Source: Sphaerosporella brunnea (Eukaryota > Ascomycota > Pezizomycetes > Pezizales > Pyronemataceae). Taken from it: DNA of 64,000 bases. Shown here one piece after another: positions 1 to 9,638 of the stretch. The notes below the pieces were generated by a model. It searched no databases. It was not told where the DNA came from and saw only the letters and a program-made list of their open reading frames with translations. The DNA lies in the NCBI GenBank assembly GCA_008704415.1, contig VXIS01000039.1:1-64000 (forward strand), read 5' to 3'. Position numbers and translations under genes: made by a program. The number at the start of each line of letters is the position of its first letter. Position 1 is the stretch's first letter.

Positions 1-1963
1 AGGATAAAATATATAAATAAATCGCGACAAAACCTTCTGCCCCCAACCGTTGTGGAGGGTGCCGAATCTTCCAGCAGTTTGTACCGCTGGGCCATGGGGG
101 CTTTTGGAGGGGTATAGCACACCTCGACCTACTCGCCGCAATTGGTCGTTCATTAACACTTGATGCTTAAGTCTATAGCCCTCTGCCTCAATTAATTTTC
201 AGCAACCAGGTCAACGAAGGAGCGGTCGACATCATTGAGCCGTTGTGTCGTCAGCCGCGAGCCTGAAATTTGGAGGGCCCCCAATCTCGACTGGCCCTTA
301 CATCGGATAACACGATAGTTATAGCAGCTAACGTACTTGGATGAAATAATCCCCCAGGCACGGAGTGAAGCTCTCGCAACGCAGAATCACATGTACACAG
401 TTCTTCAATTTAAAGGCTGAGTGTGGAACCCTTGGTTCTGTAGCAACCAGCAATACCATCATGCTGCAAAATTGGAATCTGCCCACGGCCAAATCTCGGC
501 AACACCTACCTTGACATCCCTTATTTCTGCTGGTCAAGCTGGCCCCTGGAGTGCAATCTTGGCTATGAGATCACAGCAACGAACGGGCGTTGAAGTTTGG
601 TCGTGCACACGAAGTATATATGGGCTTGGCGAGAGGAATGGTGTTCCACTTTCCACTTTCGATGCCGGCGTAACGGTTGACAATGCTACTATGCTTGCCC
701 ACGGCGAGCGACAGCCCTGCATATGTGGTGCTGTGCTCATGGGAGGTCGCGCTCTAATCCAGAAAGATAGGTGGCACACGACCACCAGAAGGTCTATGTG
801 CCTCATTCGCTCATCAAGCCGATTCAAGCGCGGTTTTTTTTTTTTTTTTGCTGTCGTGACGTTGAACGAGCCAATAGCTCGGCGCTTGGCGTTTGGCGTT
901 TGGCCACGAGGGCGCTGATAGATGCTGCAGGATAACTAATCCCCCGCACTATCTACAGTTGCCGATCAACGCGGAGACGCTGCCGCATGAGAGCGAATGC
1001 CGATGCTGATGGCATCATCGTCGATGCCAGTTGCTGTGTCGCATGCAAGGGACCTCTCGAGATGGAGGCATAGATATGCTATACATAGTAGCATGTCTTG
1101 TTCTTAAACTGCGGGGGGACCCTCCTCCTCCTACTCTACTCTACTCTACGCGACAATAGCGCCCATGCCTTCAGGCCCTGAGCGCCGTTGCCGCCGCTAT
1201 GGCCACTTGCCATCTACATACACGCAAGCATCGACCTCATGCAACCATGCCATCACATCCATCTACATGCACCGACAGTTCTGTCCCAACAAACCTGGGG
1301 TGTCTGTTTGTTTGCGTGTTTGTTTTTGCTTTTCTTCCCCGTGGTCGGTGGCTGCGATCGTTATCCGTATGCACGTCGTCGCTCAGGGGCAGAGTAGTTA
1401 GCAGCTGTCGATCGGTGCCATTCCAGGGAAGGGGCGACACACGACATCAAGCCCCGGCGGGAATTCCCTCCGAGGCTGGAATTGTGCGAAAGGGGCATGG
1501 CCGACAAGCCTGCGCCGTTTCGCTTCGACGCCCGGGATGCAGTTGGGGTGCATATGCCAGAGCCGGGCGTTGGATGCGTGCATATGATGCTTGCTAGCTG
1601 CGTGACATCTCTCTCCTCGCCCTTTTCTGGTTCACTGCTCTCTCCATACATACACGCACCCCCCCCCCCCCAAACAGCTCTGCTCGACGCTGTGTGGGTT
1701 GTGCAGCCAATTGAGCTCGGCACCATGTGCATTGGCTGATACGAGTGCCCCCCCCCCCCCCACCTGTTACGCTGGCTATTCATATTCCATTCCTTGATGT
1801 GATAGATAGGCCGTCTCTCTCTCAGCGGACGACGGAACAGGGCTGCTGCAACGGTTTCTCACCCCTTTACAACCCTATCGACTAGTATTTGCACTCTTTT
1901 GCTGCGAGCGGATTTCGCCTCGCCATCTGGGCGGCCAGATCACAACATCACCCTTCCGCGAGG
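1..1963. other. gene-free left end and promoter of the Kre9-like gene
   Basis: No reading frame here has coding character; open frames of up to 165 codons lack recognisable motifs or good splice signals. The stretch holds a T16 run (834-849), a CTACT tandem near 1130-1147, and two poly-C runs of 13 and 14 bases (1659-1671 and 1748-1761) about 90 bp apart, upstream of the start codon at 1964. It may contain the promoter and leader of that gene, but I see no other specific element. Confidence 0.5.
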
Positions 1964-3774
1964 ATGCACTTCAACCGACAATGGACCATTGCACTCCTTC
2001 TCACCCTGGTGTTTACGGCGTTCCTGGGCTTGGTGGATGCGCAGGACCAGCCGAGCGGACAGAATCCGATTACGGCTCCGATGCCGGGAATCTACGAACA
2101 GGCCTCTACGATCCCAATAACGTGGAAGGTATCTTGCTCTCGAGTGGTCTGCTTTGGATGCCAGGGCTGATCAACGGCAGCCTACAACACCAGGAACAGT
2201 TTCTCTCTATCTGCTGAAAGGATTGCAGACCAATCTGGAAACTGTTGGGCCGTTGGCTGGTAAGTTGTGCTGCGATTCCAATTGAGTTATCGTAAGCTAA
2301 CGTTTTGATGCAGAACACCTGGAAAATTCAGGGCTGGTGAGAGTTATTGCTTTCCTCATGTTGACCTCGCTGACAGGCCATGGGACAGTATGCATGGAAA
2401 GTTAGCAACGACCTTGAAGGCATGGAAACGATGCCTTCAGACTACGTGTACGGTATAAAAATCGTAGACGATTCCACTGGCCAATTCGAATACAGCCCTC
2501 CGTTCCGCATCCGAATACCGAACTCGACATTCGGAAAGCCACCCGCGGCCCCACCATCCACTACCAGCGGGTCTGCCTCGAAAAATGCCGCTCGCACGCC
2601 TTCCACCGGGGACCCAGGTACCAATCTCTCAGAATTGCCAACCAGCACTGAAACCCTCGAGCCCAGCTCCAAATCAGCTCTCAGCAGTGACCTCTTCAAC
2701 GACGAAGTAAAGCTCGATGCGATCTTTGGCGCAGCAGGAGGCGGTGTAGGTGGCTTGGCCCTACTAATCATAGTCATTGCTGTATGGCGGCGAGTCCAAA
2801 GCGACAAAAAGCGGCTGGCCATGATGCCCAAAAAGAAGCGCCGCAGTCTTGACGATCCAGACTCACCGATCTATGAGAAGCCGGGGCCATATAGCCACCG
2901 ACGGTTTCCATCCACCTCCTCTTTCGGCGACGGCGCCCCTGCCAGCGCCCTTCTCGAAAGCTCGCCCCACCTCGAGCCCCCGAAACGTTTGCCGCCTACT
3001 GCGGATGAAGATCCGCCACCTACCCCATTCGCCGCTCCGCCCTTGATATTTCCACCTACCGCCCGCCGCCCCTCTGCCTCCGAACGTACATCAGCTCCAT
3101 TCCCGGATCCGGCAGATTTCCAGGTGCCACAGCGGCGGGCCTCAACAGGCTTGGCAAGGCTATCACGCCCCGCCAGCGGTGTGGGAGGAACCAACACATA
3201 TCGCCCATTCATCCCCACAGGGCCACCAGACGGCTTCGTTCTCGCCGCCGCGCCGCCGGGCCACATGAACCGCCCAGTACCCAAATACACCTCCTTCAAC
3301 CCGGACACACCACCAACGCGGCCCGCATCATTTGCAGCCACAGAAACCGACACGGCCATCTGGGGAAACCATCCCACATGACAATCAGGGGCGGCAGAGG
3401 CACACTATCATCCCAATCCCACCAACGCCAACATCAAAATTGACAATTCTCCCGCTCCTTACGCCCCGTACCAAAACCCGCCGGCCGCGGTGGCGTATAA
3501 GCCGTATCTTGAGGCTGCCAGGAGCCCGGGTTGGGATCACGTGCCGTTGTCGCCCCCGCCGCCGACGTATTCGTTTGTGGAGACGCAGAGAGAGACGGAG
3601 AAGAGAACTGCTAGGAAGAGGATTAGCAGCAGCGTTTATGGCGGTTCCGATGAGTATGGTGGCCAGGCCGATCGGATGAGTATTCTCTCGTTTATTAACT
3701 ATTATGAATACTTTAGACCTGAGGATAAGAAGGAGAAGCCGAGGGATAGCTACTACACCAGCTATTATGCGTGA
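1964..3774 (+). CDS. Kre9/KNH1-type wall membrane protein with in-frame UGA
   Basis: Four exons (1964-2128, 2181-2259, 2314-2336, 2377 onward) give a 423-aa protein ending at UGA 3379-3381. It has a signal peptide (residues 1-26, ending VDAQ), a Kre9/KNH1-like extracellular domain (about 30-140, with the patterns PITAPMPG and YVYGIKIVDD), a Ser/Thr/Pro linker, one membrane span (about 206-226, GVGGLALLIIVIAVW) and a Pro/Ser-rich cytoplasmic tail. Proteins with this domain are linked to beta-1,6-glucan and wall organisation; that role is inferred. The same frame stays open after the UGA for 130 codons to UGA 3772-3774, with tail-like composition and a Tyr-rich end (FINYYEYF, DSYYTSYYA). The UGA is followed by CAATCA, a known readthrough context. 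The gene may make a short and an extended form, or the UGA may be a nonsense change or sequence error. The domain call is fairly sure; the true C-terminus is open. Confidence 0.75.
3379..3387 (+). promoter_or_regulatory. candidate stop-codon readthrough signal (UGA CAAUCA)
   Basis: The in-frame stop UGA is followed directly by CAATCA, which fits the stop-CARYYA context first defined in tobacco mosaic virus and shown to raise readthrough in yeast. It separates two open segments in one frame. I found no GT-AG intron that removes the stop while keeping the frame. Confidence 0.4.
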
Positions 3775-4700
3775 TTGTTGCTGCTGTATTTGGGAGGGGG
3801 TTTTGTCGTTTGTTGAAGAGTCTTGCATCTTAGAGGTTGTGTCCTCCGGCGTTCTTTGTTTCTTTCATTTGGGGTTTTTTTGGTAATCAGCCGATCCATT
3901 CTTTTTAATTGATAACCCGCTTGTTGTTTGCTGTGGGGTAGGCTTTTTGGTTTGAGCTGCGAGCTGCCAAAGCTCGGAATTGACAGATATCTTAAGCCAT
4001 ATGGGAAGCTATCGCTATGGCATGAAGGTCACAAATGTGACGGAAAGGCTAGAGATCGAGCATACTTGAGCGGTTCTCCTAAGCAATCACTCGCGGCTTT
4101 TCCATCTGCTTTTTTTTTTTTTTTTTTTTGCTGCTCCACAAGTCTCCTCATTAAACAGGTTGTTTTTCACCCTGAACAAGATAAGACATGTGTGAACACA
4201 AGCGTGCCAAATATTCCTGCAATCACACGAATACTGGTTTACTGTGATATATTGTGAGCGGACAGACTGCATGCACAGTCCGCATTCCACGGCAAAGGTT
4301 CTCCCGGCCAATTATCTTCGCGAAAAGTATTGTTAATCGGTTTGGGGGCTTAGCTGAAATGTGTAGCACGGCACGTTTTGTGTGATTATTTTGTTCTAAA
4401 TTGGTGTTCCTGCATGCTATTGATGCCCAGCGTACCAGGCTATACATACTTCTTATCCAAGCCCTTTCCCAGTGGTATAGTTGAATTGTACTCCCGTCCA
4501 AGTTGCTGAACATACAATATCCTTTGGCGGCCATCGCATATTATATAAAGAAAGACTAGCATGCACTACAGCATGAAACACCACGACAGCTGTCACAACG
4601 ATATGACTGCGCTGAATGCTCAAGTCGAGCTCCCAAAACAAAAAGACACAAAAAGAAACCACTCCGCAATCGATGGTACCAGTTTGCAAAAACCAAGAAG
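3775..4700. other. 3' flank and spacer with a T20 run
   Basis: Spacer between two same-strand genes. It has a T-rich run of 20 bases at 4110-4129 and no convincing reading frame. It probably contains the 3' UTR of the upstream gene and the promoter of the downstream one. Confidence 0.4.
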
Positions 4701-5255
4701 ATGGAGCCGAAAACATCCGCCACTGGTTGCAGACTCTGCAAACCGCTGCCTCCTCCCCCGCCAACTTCCTCGTCAACGTCAACATCAACATCAACAACGA
4801 CCTGCGCCTCCTGCCACTGTCCCTGCCACTCCCCCTCTCCCTCCTCGGTCTCTTCTTCCCCCACCGCAACCCCGCCTACACCAACAACCCACATCCTCAC
4901 GCACTTACTCACGCACTCGGCCGCGCTGCACAAGCGGGTACTAACGCTCCACAACGGGATCCTCCACTTCACGACGCTGCTGCTCACAACGTCGCTGCCG
5001 ACCAAGGTGCTGCGCTTCCACTACCACAGTCTTGAGGACAACCTCGCCGCGTTGCAGGAGGGGTTTGCGAGGAGGCTGCGGGAGTTTGTGGGGTTGTTTC
5101 GGATGCTGGAGCGCGGGGAGGGGGAGGGAGTGACTGAGAAGGAGCTGGAAAATGGGTTGAGGAGGGCGAAGAAGTTGTTGGTTAGTGTCGAGAGTGAGCT
5201 GGAGGAGTGTGAGGCCCTCATGGATATGGCGGTGGATGGGTTTGGTGACGAGTGA
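4701..5255 (+). CDS. hypothetical Cys/Pro/Thr-rich protein with helical C-terminus
   Basis: Single-exon frame of 184 aa that I do not recognise. The first 65 residues are low-complexity Pro/Ser/Thr with six cysteines, four of them clustered as CASCHCPC. From about residue 66 the protein turns into a helix-like region (HILTHLLTHSAALHKRVLTLHNG, then KVLRFHYHSLEDNLAALQEGFARRL and a charged ELENGLRRAKKLLVSVESELEE). The C-terminal part has the composition of a coiled coil, which makes this strand more credible than the overlapping open frames on the other strand. The start is the first ATG of the frame. It lies 147 bp upstream of the acetyltransferase start, on the same strand. No function can be assigned. 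Confidence 0.55.
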   Translation: MEPKTSATGCRLCKPLPPPPPTSSSTSTSTSTTTCASCHCPCHSPSPSSVSSSPTATPPTPTTHILTHLLTHSAALHKRVLTLHNGILHFTTLLLTTSLPTKVLRFHYHSLEDNLAALQEGFARRLREFVGLFRMLERGEGEGVTEKELENGLRRAKKLLVSVESELEECEALMDMAVDGFGDE

Positions 5256-5402
5256 GAAGTTGTGATTAGGCGGAGACCGCCGATGACTGGGATGCCGCTG
5301 GACGATACAGCCGCCAGAGCTCTACTATGTAGAAGACAAACCTCGCAACATGGAGTTCCTGTCCAGATCTCCCCCACAGCAGCAGCAGCAGCAGCAGAAA
5401 CA

Positions 5403-6176
5403 ATGAGCACACCGCAGCAGCAATTCACCGCCTACAACCTCACCGCCTACCTTGCGCGCCGGGATGGCACGCCTTTCACCTTCACCCTCCGCCCCGCCGT
5501 CCCCTCGGATGCCGCATCCATGGCCTCAATAGTAGCAAGCGCACACCTGCACACCTCGCTCAGCCGCTTCCTCTCCCCATACCGCTACACATACCTGGAC
5601 GACTTCCTGCTCGGCTTCCAGCAGCGGATTCTAACGCGGATGTCGCAGGGCAACATGCTCTCGTACGTGGCGTCCGACTCCGGGGGGCGAGTGATCGGGT
5701 ATGCGCAGTTCCGGCGGGACGGGGCCACCCGATCCCGCGCCATGGAGCAGGCGCAGAGTAACTGGTGGTCCTGGCTGGTGGCACGGCCGTGGCTAAGGCT
5801 GCGGCTGTGGCTGTGGCTGTGGTTGTGGCGCCCGAGAGCGAGAGACGGGGATCCTGAAGCTGTGGGGATTTTTGCCGCGAGTGAGGGCGACTATTGGAAC
5901 GGCCCCGTGTGGCGCGAGCGCTGGCATGCCGTTAGTGTGGCGGTTAGTATGGCGGCGCAGAGACGCGGCGTTGGCACTGCGCTTATGCGCGTGGGGATGC
6001 GGGCTGCGGAGGAGGACGGTGTCCCCCTGGCCCTGGAGGCTAGCGATCAGGGTGAGGGCTTGTATAGGAAGTTGGGGTTTAGGCTGAGGCGAAGGTTTAA
6101 TTTGTATTTTGAGGGGGAGAGCGGGGGGGTTATGGTTTGGACGCCGCCGGGGTGGAAGGGGGAGGAGGAGCTGTAA
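5403..6176 (+). CDS. GNAT-family N-acetyltransferase
   Basis: Single exon, 257 aa. The acetyl-CoA binding motif A is clear at residues 177-195: a beta strand VSVAVSM followed by QRRGVG, matching Q/R-x-x-G-x-G. The later pattern LEASDQGEGLYRKLGF (211-226) is motif B with the usual Y-x-K-L-G-F. The substrate cannot be read from the sequence; similar fungal proteins are small-molecule or puromycin-type acetyltransferases. Between the N-terminal strands and motif A sits an unusual insert, residues 131-142, of alternating Leu/Arg and Trp, encoded by a GGCTGT hexamer repeat (about 5792-5826). I chose ATG 5403 rather than an earlier in-frame start because it follows a CAG-rich leader (5381-5398) and gives a normal family length. 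Confidence 0.8.
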   Translation: MSTPQQQFTAYNLTAYLARRDGTPFTFTLRPAVPSDAASMASIVASAHLHTSLSRFLSPYRYTYLDDFLLGFQQRILTRMSQGNMLSYVASDSGGRVIGYAQFRRDGATRSRAMEQAQSNWWSWLVARPWLRLRLWLWLWLWRPRARDGDPEAVGIFAASEGDYWNGPVWRERWHAVSVAVSMAAQRRGVGTALMRVGMRAAEEDGVPLALEASDQGEGLYRKLGFRLRRRFNLYFEGESGGVMVWTPPGWKGEEEL

Positions 6177-6311
6177 AACACTCATCTCTTTCCACGATAT
6201 CGTGGAAGCTATTATGTATCTATTCCCCACATTAACTCTTAACACATCAATCATATCGTCGCCATGCAGAACTAATAGAAGGTACTTAGTATATATATGA
6301 TGTCCCAAAAC

Positions 6312-8021
6312 TCACAAGCCACCCTGAACGGTATCAACACTCCTCCTCCTTTCCCGCCCCCTCTCCCTCTCCTCTTCGCACCACTGCATCCCACACTCTC
6401 TCCGTCGGCCGACTACATACCACACCGAGCTCCCCCAGCACATCAACACGCCGACCCAGCTCCACGTGGGCAGCTTAAAGCCCATCAGCAGCACCGTCTG
6501 CAGCGCGGACCTCGGGTACGTGGCGACCACCATCGTCAACGGGCTACTAGCGCAGACCAGCAGGAAGCCGGCCACAAACGTAGCCCAGGCCGCAGCGCCG
6601 GCGCCCAGTATCATGAGCCAGAAGAAAGCGACGTCGAGGAAATAGCAGTTGCGGGAGATGTCGCGCAGCTCGCCGGAGACGAGGGCACAGAAGAGCAGGA
6701 AGAAGACGGAGAGGAAGTTGGTGTAGTGCAGCAGCTTCCATGCCGCGCGGGTTTGGTCTTTCCCGTCGCCGGAGAGCAGGGGGCCGTCGCCGGATAGGTC
6801 CGTCGAGAAGATGTTCGCGGCGGCGGCGTCCAAGTTGTGGCGCGCCGAGAAGGCTTTGTAGGTGTGCGATAGGACGAGCGGGTAGGCTGCCACGAAAAAG
6901 GTGGAGAAAAAGCCCGCTATGAACCCCTCGATTGCGAAGCGTGTTCCCGGACGAACGGAGACGACGGTGAGGGAGAGCAACATGGTTATGCAGGAGGAGA
7001 GCGTGGTGACTGATAGCGACTGGGTGCGCTGGAAGAAGTGCGTCAGGATTAGAGCCCAGACGAGGGAGAGCACCCGAGAGATCTGGTAGATCTGGAGCTG
7101 CGTGTAGGCGAAGGATAGGTTGCTGAGCATGATCTTGAGACTGTAGACTACGGCTAGAGGAAGCACCAGCCGCGCTTCCCGCCATTTGACCTCGAAGATG
7201 CTGCCCGTGGTGCTGGACCGGAGCTTGTTGGTGAACTCTCGAAGCCCGCCGCCGCCGGCTCGACGCTTTCCTTTTGAGGGCTTCGGCTTTGGGGCTACCA
7301 TGCAGCCCAGGCCAAGGGAATGCAAAGATCGTGAAAAAGAGCGGGTCATCGAGGCAGACGCAAAGAGGAAAAACTGGGTGAACAGGAGCTGTAGAAGAGT
7401 GGTCGTTATCGGGTATCCGAACTTGTAAACACCAGCTATGCAGCTCCAGTCAGTGATGGATGCATCCTCGAGGTTGGCATGTCACTCACTCCACAGTATG
7501 AATCGGTTCATAATTAACAGCGCAAGCGATACAGAAGAATACAGCGCAATCAGAAAGATGATGTACACCATCCAGCCCTTTTGCGTATTCCATAACCACG
7601 ACCCGAGCTTGCCGCCTTTGAACCACGAGCCAAAGCCCTGCTCGCGCGTTCCCTCCCCTATCCGCAGTCCAACATCCTCCCCGGAACCATCGAATGGAGG
7701 GTACGGACTGTGAGAGCGGCTGTCGCCAAAGTTGTGCGGTAACAGTGGCACCGAGGTCGCATTCGCCCCAGCCCACTGCGGCGATGTCGACCTGCTCCGG
7801 GATTTCGATGGAGACCCCCGAGACCTTGATCGGGAGTGGCTGATGGGTTCACCCTCTTCAACGTCCGAGTCAACCAACAAGTTCGGCTGCGAGCCAACCG
7901 AGCTTCCGCCACTGCTTCGATTTCGTGACCTGGAGTGGGAGAACTGGTTGGGCATCATGCTTGCAGCTGAGGAAAGGAGCTCGTGCGGCTTCCGGAAGTT
8001 TGCGAAGGGTGATCGGTTCAT
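6312..8021 (-). CDS. TPT/DUF250 nucleotide-sugar or sugar-phosphate transporter
   Basis: Two exons (8021-7490 and 7435-6312; intron GTGAGT...TAG) code for 551 aa. The first 150 residues are a Ser/Arg-rich cytosolic tail with SRSRSRGSPSKSRSRS runs. About ten hydrophobic segments follow, starting with MVYIIFLIALYSSVSLALLIMNR and the conserved NRFILWTGVYKFGYPITTT that spans the splice site, and ending in SWVGVLMCWGSSVWYVVG. This is the triose-phosphate translocator/DUF250 fold of the drug/metabolite transporter superfamily. Family members exchange nucleotide sugars or sugar phosphates across Golgi or ER membranes; the substrate here is not determinable. The C-terminal tail is charged (EEERERGRERRR). 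It is divergent from the tri-snRNP 27K gene, with 278 bp between start codons. Confidence 0.85.
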
Positions 8022-8299
8022 GACGTGTGAGGCTGAAGGGGAGGGGAATTGACTTGACTGCTGCTTGTCCGCTGTGTAGGCCGAGGTCTTCTCTCCGCAG
8101 CTTCTCGCGCTGCTGGTCTTTTCAATTTCGATTTCCCTTTCCTTTTCTGACCTACGAATGCTGTCCGCGTAACCCCCCTGCTAGCGTGGCACCGAGTGAT
8201 ACAACGTGAATAGTTGGGTAAGGGGTACGCGCTTCGGTCCCAACCTCGCGCCTGAAACCTCACATCCAAACATCTCACCAACAGCACACACACAACACC

Positions 8300-8919
8300 A
8301 TGAACCGCGGCCGAGATCGAGACCGTGGCCGCGACCGTCGCCAGCCCCCACAGCGTCGCGATGGCCGTTCCGATCGTGACCACGATCCGCGACGAGAGCC
8401 TCGAGAGCCTCGAGAACCCAGAGAACCCAGAGAGCCCAGAGACAGAGGCAAGCGGCGCAGCTCGCGCTCCCGTAGTCCCGACCGCCGTGGAGATAACAGA
8501 GACTATCGCACACGAGACCGTGGTCCTTATCCGACGCGAGGCGGGCGTGGGGATAGAGGAAAGGGAGGACGGGATCGGCCGCCACCACCACCACCACCAC
8601 CCCGTAGGCGTTCTCCGATACCGAAGGTAGAAGTGAAGGCGAAGACGGAGGAGATGGCGCTGGATGTGGGTCCTGAGGATGAGGAGTCCCAGATGGCGGC
8701 GTTGATGGGATTTGGAAGCTTTGGTACTACGAAGCAGAAGAAGGTGCGCGGGAATGATGTTGGTGCTGTGGCGAAGAATAAGACGGCACAGTATAGACAG
8801 TACATGTGAGTTTCCTCTGGGAATAGTGCTGGGAAAAAAGTCTTGCGACTGGACGTGACGGCTAATGAAATGTTAGGAATCGGCCGGGCGGTTTCAACAG
8901 AGCGCTGTCACCAGGTTAG
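8300..8919 (+). CDS. U4/U6.U5 tri-snRNP 27K protein (SNRNP27/Snu3-like)
   Basis: Two exons (8300-8805 and 8877-8919) give 182 aa. The N-terminal half is an RS/RD-type domain (RGRDRDRGRDRR, a run of REP triplets, SSRSRSPDRR), followed by a Pro stretch. The C-terminal part is the conserved SNRNP27 domain (EEESQMAALMGFGSFGTTK...), and splicing completes the diagnostic ending YRQYMNRPGGFNR. Without the small second exon the protein would stop right after RQYM, which supports the intron. In other eukaryotes this protein sits in the U4/U6.U5 tri-snRNP and influences 5' splice-site choice; it is absent from budding yeast. The REP repeats come from a 9-nt tandem at about 8393-8440. Confidence 0.88.
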
Positions 8920-9638
8920 ATGCGTAATCGACCCACGAAGGTTCAAGTATGAGCGGAGGGCAAAGATAATTGCATATGGCATTTTCATGAAATAAATTGC
9001 TGGCGCTTGGGGTGTTGCATACTATCGCAATTATTTTTATTTGAGCGTGCTTGGTATTAGAAACACTCGGAGTTTCTGGAATATGGTTGAAAAGACATGC
9101 TCGATGCCTATTCCAGCCGTGATAGCCGGTGATTTTATGCACCGTTTACTACTCCATCGTGACAACTTCCTTTGGCTCTGATGAGATAACATTACTGTTA
9201 GCAATCCATTCTTGTGGCCCAACTGACCCGTCCGGAACCACCGAATCAGTGCTTCCCATCCACAAACTTCTCATGATACATACTTCGTCAGGAAGTTGCC
9301 GGCTCCTGCGTCCTTGGCTCGAGGCGCACCACAATGGGTTGTCCAAAACCACTCACATTCCTTGCGAGTGATCTCATGTGAATGAATCTGGTCAAGGGCG
9401 AGTTGATCACTCGAGGACCTTTCCTTCACCATTGCTCCTTCGTTATTTTCGACATCACGTGTACTGGATTATTGCTTTGTCTTTTCCCCGGCTTCTCTCC
9501 CTTCCCCCTTCTCACCTTCTCACCACCCGATCTCCCAACACCCCTCCCAATTCCTCAAACCCGTACTTTACCATCACGACTCTTCATTTTTAATCAACAT
9601 ACTTCCTGCTTTAAACATTTCAGAAATTATCGTTAAAA
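8920..9638. other. spacer with E-box and pyrimidine-rich leader
   Basis: Intergenic, 719 bp. It includes a CACGTG box at 9456-9461 and a strongly pyrimidine-rich stretch (about 9478-9560), typical of fungal core promoters, upstream of the start at 9639. I see no gene here. Confidence 0.45.
9456..9461 (+). promoter_or_regulatory. CACGTG E-box, promoter of the 631-aa unknown gene
   Basis: CACGTG in the context CATCACGTGTAC, 178 bp before the start codon. It is the core recognised by bHLH factors of the Cbf1/SREBP type. Function is inferred from position and motif only. Confidence 0.3.

Noticed and set aside
421..918. 165-codon open frame at the left end
   Set aside because: Composition looks non-coding, it runs through a T16 tract and it contains no motif or intron signals that extend it.
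3277..3397. Intron that would remove the in-frame UGA of the Kre9-like gene
   Set aside because: The nearest GT (3277) and the following AG sites give lengths that break the frame, and the removed segment itself looks coding.
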